Assembly: GCA_031273305.1 (NCBI GenBank)
Contig: JAISSC010000202.1
Span: 1-33,743, forward strand
DNA: 33,743 bases
Reading direction: 5' to 3'
Source of the DNA: Flavobacteriaceae bacterium
GTDB lineage: Bacteria > Bacteroidota > Bacteroidia > Flavobacteriales > Weeksellaceae
Shown here: one piece after another, positions 15,994-24,102 of the stretch
How the letters are laid out: each line of letters starts with the position of its first letter
Position numbering within the stretch: the first letter of the stretch is position 1
Position numbers and translations under genes: made by a program
Notes under the pieces: model-generated
Told to the model about the DNA's origin: nothing
The model's database searches: none
The model's input: only the letters and a program-made list of their open reading frames with translations

Positions 15994-16587
15994 ATGAAAA
16001 GAATAATTACAATAACGCTTACATTTATAGTTACTCTATATTATTGTCAGGATATTAATCTTTATAATCGTAAAGAAGTAGAATCCATGCAAAGAAAGCT
16101 GGAAGATTCATTGGCTTATAGGTTAAAAGAATCTGATTTGGAAAAATTAGAGGGATATTGGAAGTTAAGCCAAATATTTACTGATAAGAAAAAGCCGTTT
16201 AATAATAAGATTGCTATGTTTATTTCTTTTGGGGATGTCTATACTCAGGATACCATCTCTTTTTCTTACGCAAAATATGATTACGAGATTATAAAAGGCA
16301 GAAAGTTAATAGAGAGAAGAATAGATGAAGGTAGTATAGGCAAATTACATTATAAATGGAGAGAGGATAGAGGTAGAATTGTATATAGTCTTGAAGATGT
16401 GCCTGAAAATTCAGATTTTATAGGAAAATTACCTAAAGATTTGGAAATAAGAAGTATTTATTTTAGCGATCAAATATTGAGAATTTATAAATTAACGGAT
16501 GATGAAATGATTTTATACGAAGTTCCGCCACTAAATTTTTATAAAGTTAAATATTTACTCTTTCATTATAAGAAATATTCTGATTAA
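15994..16587 (+). CDS. Secreted protein of unknown function
   Basis: The protein is 197 residues. An N-terminal hydrophobic segment (ITITLTFIVTLYYC, about 4-18) looks like a signal peptide. YYCQD could be read as a weak lipobox, but the preceding residues are not typical. The remainder is charged, beta-rich and contains EKLEGYWKLSQIF, reminiscent of lipocalin-like openings, but no family can be claimed. It begins 7 bp after the SDR gene, so it is probably cotranscribed. Its stop codon overlaps the stop codon of the convergent glycosyltransferase gene (shared TTAA at 16584-16587), so there is no room for a terminator between them. Confidence 0.6.
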   Translation: MKRIITITLTFIVTLYYCQDINLYNRKEVESMQRKLEDSLAYRLKESDLEKLEGYWKLSQIFTDKKKPFNNKIAMFISFGDVYTQDTISFSYAKYDYEIIKGRKLIERRIDEGSIGKLHYKWREDRGRIVYSLEDVPENSDFIGKLPKDLEIRSIYFSDQILRIYKLTDDEMILYEVPPLNFYKVKYLLFHYKKYSD

Positions 16588-17615
16588 TCATCATCTATTA
16601 AACAACCCTGATTCCTATACTGGGATTTAAATTTTTCCGTAAATTTTTTCCATTCGGAAGAAGTTGCCCGTTCATTTTTTACCTCATCAAGAAAAAAGGA
16701 AATATATTTTTGTGAAAAATCTTTAGGGAAATTTTCTAATGGGTCAAATTCGTTATTGTACCATTTTTCATTGATAATATGGTTGAATTGATTCATATCG
16801 AAGTTATCTTCAAAGGAATGATACGAATTGGTGGCAGAAGAAATAAAGGAAGTTTTCATCGCTTCTGTATTTAATTGGGCTATCAGGTTTTTATCTTTTT
16901 TATGTTTTCTGTAATATAGGGAAGCGTTGAGAAGCTGACGTTTTTCATCTACCTTTCCATCGGCATTTTTCCATATTTCCAACCAATATTCTTTTTTATA
17001 CATTCCCATTAATATGGAATTTAATACCCAATATTTACCTTTTGTATGATTGGTAACCAAGCCCAATCTGTATAGCAGGCTGAAAAATTTGAACGTGTTA
17101 AAAAAGAACCAACTCATAACGAAACGAGGAGCTGTAAATAACTTCGGATAAACGACAGTAATATCCGACGTTATTCTATGATGTTCAAAATCACCAAATG
17201 GTGATGTATTTCCCAACCATCCTAATTTAACCAGAGAGATGTTTTCTTCGTTCATTGTTTTTTCCAGTTTGGTCACATTAATTCTTTCTGTAAACCAGAC
17301 ATCGTCTTCCGTTATGATGAAATAAGGGGAAGCCTCCTTTACGGATTGAATCCACAGTTGGGTAGGAATTTTAAACCCGTTGATTTCTTTTCCGTTTTGC
17401 AGATTTTCTTCAATAGCGTTCCTTTTTTCGTTGTAATTTTCAGACCTTGTAATTATAACTTTCGGATATTTTTCCTGAATTTTGGTCAGGTATCTTTCGG
17501 GAGTGCCATCATCCATGACCTTAATGGTATATATCCCCTCCACAAATTGATAAATACTGGAAATACATCTGTCCAGATAAAAAGGACGGTTAAATGATTT
17601 GATAAGGATGTCCAT
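16584..17615 (-). CDS. Glycosyltransferase, GT-A fold (GT2-like)
   Basis: The protein is 343 residues. The N-terminus MDILIKSFNRPFYLDRCISS and TIKVMDDGTPERYL are typical of nucleotide-sugar-binding GT-A domains. FIITEDDVWF at about 95-104 supplies the acidic metal-binding motif in DDV form. The C-terminal half has no membrane segment. It is the last gene of a four-gene sugar cluster. Its ATG overlaps the stop of the preceding glycosyltransferase as TAATG, implying translational coupling. It probably transfers a sugar to a surface glycan or protein; donor and acceptor are unknown. Confidence 0.75.
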   Translation of the reverse strand: MDILIKSFNRPFYLDRCISSIYQFVEGIYTIKVMDDGTPERYLTKIQEKYPKVIITRSENYNEKRNAIEENLQNGKEINGFKIPTQLWIQSVKEASPYFIITEDDVWFTERINVTKLEKTMNEENISLVKLGWLGNTSPFGDFEHHRITSDITVVYPKLFTAPRFVMSWFFFNTFKFFSLLYRLGLVTNHTKGKYWVLNSILMGMYKKEYWLEIWKNADGKVDEKRQLLNASLYYRKHKKDKNLIAQLNTEAMKTSFISSATNSYHSFEDNFDMNQFNHIINEKWYNNEFDPLENFPKDFSQKYISFFLDEVKNERATSSEWKKFTEKFKSQYRNQGCLIDDD

Positions 17616-18511
17616 TACAGGTTCTTTTTTAATAAAAATTTCAATAAAATATATAATTTATCCATTAAAGGAACATTTTTGAATAGTTTATCTTTGAATA
17701 AGATGGATAAAGCTGATTGTTTTTTGCCGGTAGTATCTTTTAAATAGGCATACAGATAAAATTTTTGTTGCTGGCGCAAATTATGGTATACAACTTTATT
17801 ATTTTTATAATAATCACTTATTAAAAATAATGATAGTAACATTTTTTTGTTTCGTATTGAGTTAATTTCAGAGCTCCATACTCCCACACCTTTTCTATAT
17901 ATTCCCATAATTTCAGGAATAAATTTTATTTTTCCCTTTTCAGCATTGTATAAGTGTAAAGGATAATCTCCAATGAAAGAATCTTTAATATAGGAAGGGT
18001 AAGTATGCGAATTTTTATATAATACCGAGAGAGTAGGGATATAATTGTTTTTAGATAAATCTTCTATAGTTGAAATATCTTTTACATTTTTAGCTAAAGG
18101 ATAGGTTTCATTAGTTAGAATATCATTTTCTAATACTTGTACTTGATGAAAAATAATAGAAAAATCAGGATTATTTTCCATAAAGTCTACTTGTTTCTGC
18201 AATTTAAGAGGGTCTGTCCAGTAATCATCTCCTTCACAGATAGCTATATATTTTCCATTTGCCTGATTTAAAGCAAATAAGAAGTTTGGAATTACACCTA
18301 AATTTTTTTCATGAGAAAAGTATTTAATGCTGTTATTTCCAGACAAATATCCTTGTATTATTTTATGAGTATTATCCGGAGAACAGTCATTAGAAATTAT
18401 TAATTCATATTCAAAAGTACATTCTTGCATTAGTATACTTTCTATTGCTTGTTGTATATATTTTTCATGATTATAAGTAATCATAACAACACTTACCATA
18501 TATTGTTGCAT
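17615..18511 (-). CDS. Family 2 glycosyltransferase
   Basis: The protein is 298 residues. It has the standard GT2 opening VSVVMITYNHEKYIQQAIES and ELIISNDCSPDNT, then CEGDDYWTDPLKLQKQVDFM at about 93-112, containing the DxD-like metal site and the common DDYW motif. This form is typical of enzymes building capsule, O-antigen or protein glycans. No membrane anchor is seen. It lies 4 bp after the acetyltransferase and overlaps the next glycosyltransferase by one base. The local DNA looks more AT-rich than the housekeeping genes, as often seen in transferred surface-sugar genes. Confidence 0.88.
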   Translation of the reverse strand: MQQYMVSVVMITYNHEKYIQQAIESILMQECTFEYELIISNDCSPDNTHKIIQGYLSGNNSIKYFSHEKNLGVIPNFLFALNQANGKYIAICEGDDYWTDPLKLQKQVDFMENNPDFSIIFHQVQVLENDILTNETYPLAKNVKDISTIEDLSKNNYIPTLSVLYKNSHTYPSYIKDSFIGDYPLHLYNAEKGKIKFIPEIMGIYRKGVGVWSSEINSIRNKKMLLSLFLISDYYKNNKVVYHNLRQQQKFYLYAYLKDTTGKKQSALSILFKDKLFKNVPLMDKLYILLKFLLKKNL

Positions 18512-18515
18512 ACGG

Positions 18516-19160
18516 TTATGTATCTAAAGGTTTTACTTCCTTAATTATTTTTGCGGGTATTCCTGCAACAATACAGTTATCAGGAACATCTTTGGTTACT
18601 ACAGCACCAGCACCTATAGTAACATTTGAACCTATTTTTGTATCTGGTAAAATAGTAACATTTGCGCCGATATGTGAAAATTTTTTTATTGTACATCTTC
18701 CCAGTAGAGTTGCATTAGGCGAAATTTCGACAAAATCTCCAATTTGGCAATCGTGAGTAATAATAGAATTATAATATATCATAGTTCCTGTACCAATTTT
18801 CACGGAGTTGGAAATCATTACTCCGGGAAAAATAATGCAACCGGTTCCTATTTTGATGTCAAAAGATCCTATTTGAGTTTTAGAACTAATCACAGAGGTG
18901 AAATTTCCCCCTAGTTTTTTTATTTTGGAATATAGATTTTTCCTTAAAAAGGGATTACCTATTCCTAGTGTAAAATCAAAATCATATTTTTTAAAATAAC
19001 TAAGGATTTGTTCAGAATTTTTTAATATAGGAAATTTATCAAAAAGTAGTGTAGGAGAGTTTTTATTTACATCATCATAAAAAGCTATGTTTGGAATTTT
19101 GTTTTGAATACAAATTTCCAGAACCTCTTTAGCAAATCCCTTAGCTCCTATTATGACCAT
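18516..19160 (-). CDS. Sugar O/N-acetyltransferase, NeuD/PglD type (left-handed beta-helix)
   Basis: The protein is 214 residues. The N-terminal PglD-like nucleotide-sugar-binding domain starts MVIIGAKGFAKEVLEI. It is followed by hexapeptide repeats (about 95-200) such as IKIGTGCIIFPGVMIS, VKIGTGTMIYYN and IGSNVTIGAGAVVTKDV, ending IPAKIIK. A conserved His in NSIITHDCQIGD is the expected catalytic base. Such enzymes acetylate an amino sugar made by a neighbouring aminotransferase, and here the aminotransferase gene overlaps the start of this one by 10 bp. The likely product is an acetamido-dideoxyhexose nucleotide, but which one cannot be told. Confidence 0.88.
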   Translation of the reverse strand: MVIIGAKGFAKEVLEICIQNKIPNIAFYDDVNKNSPTLLFDKFPILKNSEQILSYFKKYDFDFTLGIGNPFLRKNLYSKIKKLGGNFTSVISSKTQIGSFDIKIGTGCIIFPGVMISNSVKIGTGTMIYYNSIITHDCQIGDFVEISPNATLLGRCTIKKFSHIGANVTILPDTKIGSNVTIGAGAVVTKDVPDNCIVAGIPAKIIKEVKPLDT

Positions 19161-20254
19161 TGTTTTACAAAATTACAAATTTTTTCAACATCACTTAAAC
19201 TTAGTTCAGAGTACATAGGTAAGCAGAGTACTTTCTCGGCTATTTTGTTTGCTACAGGTAAATTTGATTCGGATGCAGAAGGTAATCCTCTGTATGTCGG
19301 CAAATTACTAATTAGCGGGTAAAAATATCTTCTTCCGTAAATATTTTTGGTTTTTAAAAGTTCATATAATTCATCCCTTGTTTTTCCATACTGTTCCTTG
19401 TCAATAAGGATTGGGAAATAAGAGTGAGGGGTCTCCGAATTTTCAGCTTCGGGTAATAATCGTATTCCCTTTATATCTTTTAGTAATTCTCTGTATAGAG
19501 AGTTTATTGATCTTCTTTTGACTAACATTTCATCAATGTATTTCAGTTGTACTAAGCCATATGCAGCCTGAATTTCATTTAATTTAGCATTTATTCCCGG
19601 AGCTACTACCGTTACTTCATCTGCAAAACCGAAATTTTTAAGTTTATCAATACGGTCTTTTGTTTTTTTATCATGAGAAATAATAGCCCCACCTTCAATA
19701 GTACTATACACTTTAGTAGCGTGAAAACTTAAAATAGATAGATCTCCGTAATTTAAAATAGAGTTTCCATTTATTTTAGTACCGAATGCATGAGCTGAAT
19801 CATATAATACCTTTAAACCATAAGTATCTGCAATTTTTTGAATTTTATCTATATCGCAAGGATTACCATAAACATGTACAGGGAGTATAGCGGTTGTTTG
19901 TGGAGTAATTGCAGCCTCTATTTTTTCAGGATCTATGTTCATAAAATCAGGTTCTATATCAACAAAAACAGGTTTTATATTATTCCACCATAAAGAATGA
20001 GTAGTGGCAACAAAACTATAAGGAGTAGTTATTACTTCTCCGGAAAGCTTTAAGGACTGAATAGCTGTTATTAGGGCTAAGGTACCATTAGAAAATAAAC
20101 TGATATATTTTATTCCTAAATAATCGCAAAGTGCCTGTTCCAATTCCTGATGAAGAGGTCCGTTATTAGTAAGCCACTGGTTCTCCCAAATTTTTTTCAA
20201 GTAGCTGTTAAATTCATCTAGAGGAGGCAGTTGAGGTTTCGTTACAGGAATCAT
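19151..20254 (-). CDS. DegT/DnrJ/EryC1-family sugar aminotransferase
   Basis: This 367-residue PLP-dependent aminotransferase acts on keto-sugar nucleotides. Motifs seen include WLTNNGPLHQELE near the N-terminus, FSNGTLALITAI, PVHVYGNPCDIDKI, DSAHAFGTKING, and SILSFHATKVYSTIEGGAII, where the Lys of HATK binds PLP. The protein appears full-length. It is the first gene of the sugar cluster and overlaps the NeuD/PglD-type acetyltransferase by 10 bp. Together they would turn a 4-keto (or 3-keto) sugar nucleotide into an acetamido sugar, as PglE/PglD and similar pairs do. No dehydratase is nearby, so the keto-sugar must come from a gene elsewhere. Confidence 0.9.
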   Translation of the reverse strand: MIPVTKPQLPPLDEFNSYLKKIWENQWLTNNGPLHQELEQALCDYLGIKYISLFSNGTLALITAIQSLKLSGEVITTPYSFVATTHSLWWNNIKPVFVDIEPDFMNIDPEKIEAAITPQTTAILPVHVYGNPCDIDKIQKIADTYGLKVLYDSAHAFGTKINGNSILNYGDLSILSFHATKVYSTIEGGAIISHDKKTKDRIDKLKNFGFADEVTVVAPGINAKLNEIQAAYGLVQLKYIDEMLVKRRSINSLYRELLKDIKGIRLLPEAENSETPHSYFPILIDKEQYGKTRDELYELLKTKNIYGRRYFYPLISNLPTYRGLPSASESNLPVANKIAEKVLCLPMYSELSLSDVEKICNFVKQWS

Positions 20255-20278
20255 AAAAACATTTTTGTTAATAAACTA

Positions 20279-20305
20279 CAAATATAATGTTTTTGGTCAA
20301 ATCAA
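20279..20305 (-). promoter_or_regulatory. Candidate promoter of the sugar cluster
   Basis: The minus strand shows TATATTTG at 20279-20286, 25 bp upstream of the aminotransferase ATG, with a TTG at 20303-20305 (16-bp spacer, slightly short). The -7 box is an exact match to TAnnTTTG. Confidence 0.55.
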
Positions 20306-20332
20306 AATTATTAAAAAATACACTACTTTGTA

Positions 20333-20364
20333 TTGCATAATACTATATATTATTTATATATTTG
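20333..20364 (+). promoter_or_regulatory. Promoter of the PadR-PspC operon with AT palindrome
   Basis: TTG (20333-20335), a 21-bp spacer and TATATTTG (20357-20364) fit the Bacteroidota consensus. Overlapping the spacer and -7 box is TATATA-TTATT-TATATA, a near-palindrome that could be the binding site of the PadR protein encoded next. The operator role is inferred. Confidence 0.6.
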
Positions 20365-20390
20365 CAGTACCATTTAGCGGGTAAAATAAA

Positions 20391-20735
20391 ATGAATACGG
20401 AAAATATTAAAGCTCAAATGCGAAAAGGTGTATTAGAATATTGTATTTTGAGCATTATAAAAAGAGGGGATGCTTATGTATCCGATTTAATAGACGAGTT
20501 AAAAAAAGGACAGCTCATTGTAGTGGAGGGGACTTTATATCCTCTTCTGACGAGGCTTAAGAATGCAGAATTTTTAACGTATAGGTGGGAAGAATCAACT
20601 TCCGGACCACCCAGAAAATATTATGCAATTACTTCCAATGGCGAAAATTTTTTAAGAGAATTAGCCCAAACTTGGGGAGAACTTACTAAATCTGTAAATA
20701 TAATAACGAATTTAAATAACCACATCCATGAATAG
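20391..20735 (+). CDS. PadR-family transcriptional regulator
   Basis: The protein is 114 residues. It has the compact PadR winged helix: MRKGVLEYCILSIIKRGDAY, YVSDLIDELKKG, then VEGTLYPLLTRLKNAEFLTY and STSGPPRKYYAITSNG, the wing motif with GPPRKYY. The C-terminal helix is short, as in PadR subfamily 2. It ends overlapping the PspC gene by 8 bp, an arrangement repeated in many Bacteroidota and Firmicutes where the PadR protein represses the adjacent membrane-protein gene. The inducer is unknown. Autoregulation is suggested by the AT palindrome over the promoter. Confidence 0.92.
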   Translation: MNTENIKAQMRKGVLEYCILSIIKRGDAYVSDLIDELKKGQLIVVEGTLYPLLTRLKNAEFLTYRWEESTSGPPRKYYAITSNGENFLRELAQTWGELTKSVNIITNLNNHIHE

Positions 20736-22407
20736 ATCAGTATCCATAAGTTTAGGAGGATTATCTTTTTTTATAGAAGAAGATGCCTTTTACGAATTAC
20801 AGAAGTATTTAGAAGAGGTAAAGGCTTCTCTTGAAACAGGAGAAGACGACACCAACGAAATTATCAGAGACGTAGAAGCCCGTATAGCGGAATTATTTAA
20901 AGAATGGTTAGGAAATTATCGTCAGGTAGTAGACATAAAAGATATTGATAAAGTGATAAGTATTATGGGTGCTCCGGAACAATATCACTCAGAAGGAATA
21001 GAAGAAGATTCCATAAAAACTTCGGGAACTTATAAAGAAAAAGAAGATAAGTTTTATCAACGTCAGATGTATCGGGATATGGATGATAAAATGATTGCAG
21101 GAGTTTGTAGCGGGGTGGCACATTTTTTTGGGATTCAGCCCATATGGCTTAGATTGGGGATGATATTGTTATTTATTTTTTACGGATGGTTTTTAGATGG
21201 ATTGATACCTGCGTTTTTCTTTGCTTATATTATTCTTTGGATAGTAATGCCCAAAGCTGTTACGACCTCAGATAAATTAAAAATGAAGGGAAAACCGGTA
21301 AATTTTGATTCTATAAAAGAGTATATCAATAAGGACGAAGTATCTGAACAAGCCGGAAAAATAAAAAAGAACCTGTCAAAGGCAAGCAACGGAATAGGAG
21401 ATTTCCTTGAGACTTTTTTCAAAATAGTGGCTAAAGTTACGGTGCTATTCATGGGAATTATCTTTGTGGTGATTGCTGTTTCATTTATTGTGTCATATTT
21501 TGTTTGTTCCTTTTCATTATCCTTTCCCGGTGGCAGTTCCTCACAGTATATCAATTTGGTTTTTGATTCCTCATGGCAACTGTATCTCTTGGTTATTTTA
21601 TCCGGAATAGTGGTTTTAATCCCGTCTTTATTTCTTTTGTTGATTGGTTTACGGCTTATAACCAAGAAAAAAATTGTTAAAATAACAGTGACGGCTGTGA
21701 TTAGTTTACTTGTAACATGGTTAATTTCAGCAGTAGTTATTACTATAATGAGTATTACTTTGGTTGCATCTCATTTTGGAGATACGATGGAAAAAACAAG
21801 CAAATTTGTAGTTAATACCTCTTCCGATACGTTAAATATCTCCATGAATGATTATGATAAAAATTCAAATTTATTATATAGAAAAAGATTTGGAATAAAC
21901 CCAGATGAGATAAAATTCACCAAAGACAGCATTATAAAGAAGATTGATAGAAAGATAAAAGTGAAGCAAAGTCAGGATTCTAATTTTTATTTGGAAATAA
22001 AAACCAGTGCAACCGGGAAAGATGAACAAATAGCGCAAAAGAATATTTCTAATATTGTTTACACCTATAAAGTAGATGAAAACAATTTGACCCTTAATTC
22101 ATACATTTCCCTGCCTAAAAATGCTAAGTTTAGGAACCAGAGAATAGAACTGACACTTTATGTCCCCAAAGGAAAATATATTAAAACCCGTAATATAAAG
22201 AAAGTTTCCTATAGGGAGAATGGAAATATAAATATTTATTATGATGATGAGGGTAATTCAAATAAAATATTTAAATTTGTAGATAATCATTTGAGATGTT
22301 TAACTTGTGAAGATTCTGATAGTTTTTCCGATGGAGATGATTCAGAAGAAAGTGTAAGCATTGAAAGAGGGAATAAAATAAAAAATCATGGTACAGATTC
22401 TCTTTAA
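20728..22407 (+). CDS. PspC-domain membrane protein
   Basis: The protein is 559 residues. Residues 1 to about 85 are a HAAS-like cytoplasmic segment (LEEVKASLETGED...IIRDVEARIAELF...VISIMGAPEQY). About 112-172 is a PspC domain (RDMDDKMIAGVCSGVAHFFG and the following hydrophobic hairpin ending IVMPKA). Three more membrane segments lie between about 230 and 350. The C-terminal ~200 residues are hydrophilic and beta-rich, similar in style to DUF4097-type adhesin-like domains, and end in an acidic Ser/Asp/Glu-rich tail. PspC proteins relate to envelope-stress sensing; here the partner is PadR rather than PspA. It overlaps the PadR gene, so it is translationally coupled. Confidence 0.85.
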   Translation: MNRSVSISLGGLSFFIEEDAFYELQKYLEEVKASLETGEDDTNEIIRDVEARIAELFKEWLGNYRQVVDIKDIDKVISIMGAPEQYHSEGIEEDSIKTSGTYKEKEDKFYQRQMYRDMDDKMIAGVCSGVAHFFGIQPIWLRLGMILLFIFYGWFLDGLIPAFFFAYIILWIVMPKAVTTSDKLKMKGKPVNFDSIKEYINKDEVSEQAGKIKKNLSKASNGIGDFLETFFKIVAKVTVLFMGIIFVVIAVSFIVSYFVCSFSLSFPGGSSSQYINLVFDSSWQLYLLVILSGIVVLIPSLFLLLIGLRLITKKKIVKITVTAVISLLVTWLISAVVITIMSITLVASHFGDTMEKTSKFVVNTSSDTLNISMNDYDKNSNLLYRKRFGINPDEIKFTKDSIIKKIDRKIKVKQSQDSNFYLEIKTSATGKDEQIAQKNISNIVYTYKVDENNLTLNSYISLPKNAKFRNQRIELTLYVPKGKYIKTRNIKKVSYRENGNINIYYDDEGNSNKIFKFVDNHLRCLTCEDSDSFSDGDDSEESVSIERGNKIKNHGTDSL

Positions 22408-22453
22408 AATAGTTCTTGTCATTATGGATTGGATAATGGCGTTCTTCAGTTAG
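22388..22453 (+). CDS. Possible 21-residue membrane peptide overlapping the pspC end
   Basis: An ATG at 22388, 20 bp before the end of the PspC gene and in another frame, opens a 21-codon frame ending TAG at 22451-22453. The translation, MVQILFKIVLVIMDWIMAFF plus a final Ser, is one hydrophobic helix with a single Lys and Asp. Overlap with the upstream gene allows translational coupling. It may be chance; there is no family evidence. Confidence 0.25.
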   Translation: MVQILFKIVLVIMDWIMAFFS

Positions 22454-22479
22454 TGTAGTTAAATAAAATTTAAAATACA

Positions 22480-22487
22480 TATATTTG
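22480..22487 (+). promoter_or_regulatory. Candidate -7 box upstream of the acyltransferase gene
   Basis: TATATTTG matches TAnnTTTG exactly. The -33 region lacks a clear TTG. Initiation would fall at about 22493, right at the start of a terminator-like hairpin. Confidence 0.4.
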
Positions 22488-22494
22488 TAGAGTT

Positions 22495-22531
22495 CAGTTG
22501 AGTAGTAAAATACTTGGCTGGGCTTTTTTTT
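22495..22531 (+). terminator. Terminator-like hairpin between pspC and the acyltransferase gene
   Basis: CAGTTGAGTA (22495-22504) pairs with TACTTGGCTG (22511-22520), ten pairs including three G-T, then GGC and eight T residues (22524-22531). It would end the PadR-PspC transcript, or act as an attenuator if transcription starts just upstream. Confidence 0.6.
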
Positions 22532-22550
22532 GATTAATTAACAGAAATAA

Positions 22551-23111
22551 ATGAAAAAAATATTAGGTAAATTCATGTTGTCCCTTAAAGGTTGGAAGTT
22601 TATATCAGACATTCCGATGGAAAATTATAAAAAGAGTGTACTGATTTGTGCTCCCCATACCTCCAACTGGGATTTTTATTATTGTTTAGCCTGTTTTTGG
22701 GTATTGGGAATACCATATAGAATTATGATTAAAGATTCATACACAAAACCCTGGTATGGATTTATATTCAAAGCATTAGGATGTATCGGGGTGAACAGGG
22801 GGCAGCGTAATAATCTAGTAGAATACTCAGCAAGCCTTATTAAAAAATCCGATTCTATGGCGTTGATAAATACCCCTGAAGGAACCCGCTCTCGGGCTTC
22901 CGAATGGAAAAAGGGCTTTTATTTTATAGCAAAAAGAGCAGATGTGCCTCTAATATTAGCTTATGCAGACTATAAAAATAAGATAGCCGGCATAGCTAAG
23001 ATCATACATATAGGAGATAAGGATGCCAATCAGGTATTGGATGAAATTCAGGATTTCTATAAACCGGAAATGGCAAAATATCCCGAAAAATACAATCCTA
23101 AAATTAAATGA
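22551..23111 (+). CDS. 1-acyl-glycerol-phosphate / lysophospholipid acyltransferase-like protein
   Basis: The protein is 186 residues of the PlsC/LPLAT superfamily. Motif I is APHTSNWDFYY, with His36 and Asp41 in HX4D form. INTPEGTRSRASEWKKGFYF is the later motif, with the conserved EGTRSR. IGVNRGQR lies between them. It lacks strong membrane segments and is shorter than classical PlsC. It belongs to the soluble-looking subgroup frequent in Bacteroidota whose lipid substrate is not established (ornithine or other aminolipids are also possible acceptors). It is monocistronic, with a terminator-like hairpin before it and a strong terminator after it. Confidence 0.82.
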   Translation: MKKILGKFMLSLKGWKFISDIPMENYKKSVLICAPHTSNWDFYYCLACFWVLGIPYRIMIKDSYTKPWYGFIFKALGCIGVNRGQRNNLVEYSASLIKKSDSMALINTPEGTRSRASEWKKGFYFIAKRADVPLILAYADYKNKIAGIAKIIHIGDKDANQVLDEIQDFYKPEMAKYPEKYNPKIK

Positions 23112-23154
23112 ATATAGATATTTCGGCTTTTCAAAGGATTGATTAAAATATAAA

Positions 23155-23188
23155 AAGAAAAAACCTTGCATTATGCAAGGTTTTTTTT
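23155..23188. terminator. Bidirectional rho-independent terminator
   Basis: AAACCTTGCA (23161-23170), loop TTA, TGCAAGGTTT (23174-23183), followed by further T residues on the plus strand and preceded by an A-run, which gives a T-run on the minus strand. It serves the convergent acyltransferase and beta-barrel genes. Confidence 0.9.
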
Positions 23189-23230
23189 CATTGTTAAAAT
23201 ATTGTTTATTAAATCTTAGCTAATAAAAAT

Positions 23231-23896
23231 TTAGAATAAGAATTTAACACCAACTTGTAAAGCACCAACAGTTCTATCATCCATAGATTTAAATGGATTA
23301 GCACTAACATTTACTTCGCTAGAAGCTTTTGCATCTTTTACATCTTCTTTTGAACTATGGTAGTTAAAGCTAAAGATAGTAAAAGAAGTTTCAATGGTTA
23401 ACCATTTGTTGATTACATAGTCAAATCCCGGGGATACTTCCAATCCAATGTCAGAGGTATTAGTTTTGTTTTCATTTTTCACTTCCTTACCGGTATTAAT
23501 ATCAACCGTATAAGTATACTTTGTATCAGTACCAATAATCACGGGAGCAGCGATTTGTCCATAGAAGAATAACCCTCCGGTAATATTCCAGTATTTTCTT
23601 ACTAAAGGCTTAATAACAATCTTACTGCTTTTGTCTTGGTCGTAGTCACCTACTTTACTAGAGCCACCTAAGTATCCTATACCTAAACCAACAGCTACAG
23701 ATGGAGAAACGAAAGTACCAACGATAGGTACAGCAGATATGGAACTAGTTTTTTCACTATACTTCTTCCCGTCATCGGTACTACCAAAACCTAATTGACC
23801 ACCTACGAACCAAGTTCCTTTTAGGCCTTCACTTTCCTGAGCTGTTGCAAATAATCCTGTTAATGCTAAAGCTCCTACTAAAAATAATTTTTTCAT
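23231..23896 (-). CDS. Outer-membrane beta-barrel protein (porin-like family)
   Basis: The protein is 221 residues with a clear signal peptide MKKLFLVGALALTGLFATAQ. Alternating hydrophobic/polar strands follow: GTWFVGGQLGFGSTDDG, VAVGLGIGYLGG, GGLFFYGQIAAPVIIG, IGLEVSPGFDYVINKWLTIE, ending VGALQVGVKFLF with a terminal Phe as is usual for barrel insertion. Length and pattern fit an 8-10-stranded barrel of the OmpW/PorT-like group. The function is unknown. It has a full consensus promoter and its own terminator, and codon use suggests a well-expressed gene. Confidence 0.8.
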   Translation of the reverse strand: MKKLFLVGALALTGLFATAQESEGLKGTWFVGGQLGFGSTDDGKKYSEKTSSISAVPIVGTFVSPSVAVGLGIGYLGGSSKVGDYDQDKSSKIVIKPLVRKYWNITGGLFFYGQIAAPVIIGTDTKYTYTVDINTGKEVKNENKTNTSDIGLEVSPGFDYVINKWLTIETSFTIFSFNYHSSKEDVKDAKASSEVNVSANPFKSMDDRTVGALQVGVKFLF

Positions 23897-23921
23897 TTTT
23901 TCAAGTTTTAAATTACTGCGA

Positions 23922-23951
23922 CAAATATATAAATAAATATAAGAAAGACAA
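23922..23951 (-). promoter_or_regulatory. Consensus promoter of the beta-barrel gene
   Basis: On the minus strand TTG (23949-23951), a 19-bp spacer and TATATTTG (23922-23929) match TTG-N19-TAnnTTTG exactly, 26 bp before the ATG. Confidence 0.8.
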
Positions 23952-24037
23952 AAAAAGATTAACGTTTTTTTAACAGCGCAATGAATTATTCATAATATTT
24001 CCCTTATTGATTGAGTGTTAGGTAAATGAATGAGAAT

Positions 24038-24075
24038 GAAAAACATGATTTTTATCATAAAAAATCATGTTTTTC
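24038..24075 (-). terminator. Rho-independent terminator of the FKBP-like lipoprotein gene
   Basis: A perfect 16-bp stem: GAAAAACATGATTTTT (24038-24053) with its complement at 24060-24075 around a 6-nt loop. The T-run lies inside the closing arm on both strands. Confidence 0.75.
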
Positions 24076-24102
24076 AATATAGTATAAAACAATGACGACT
24101 TT

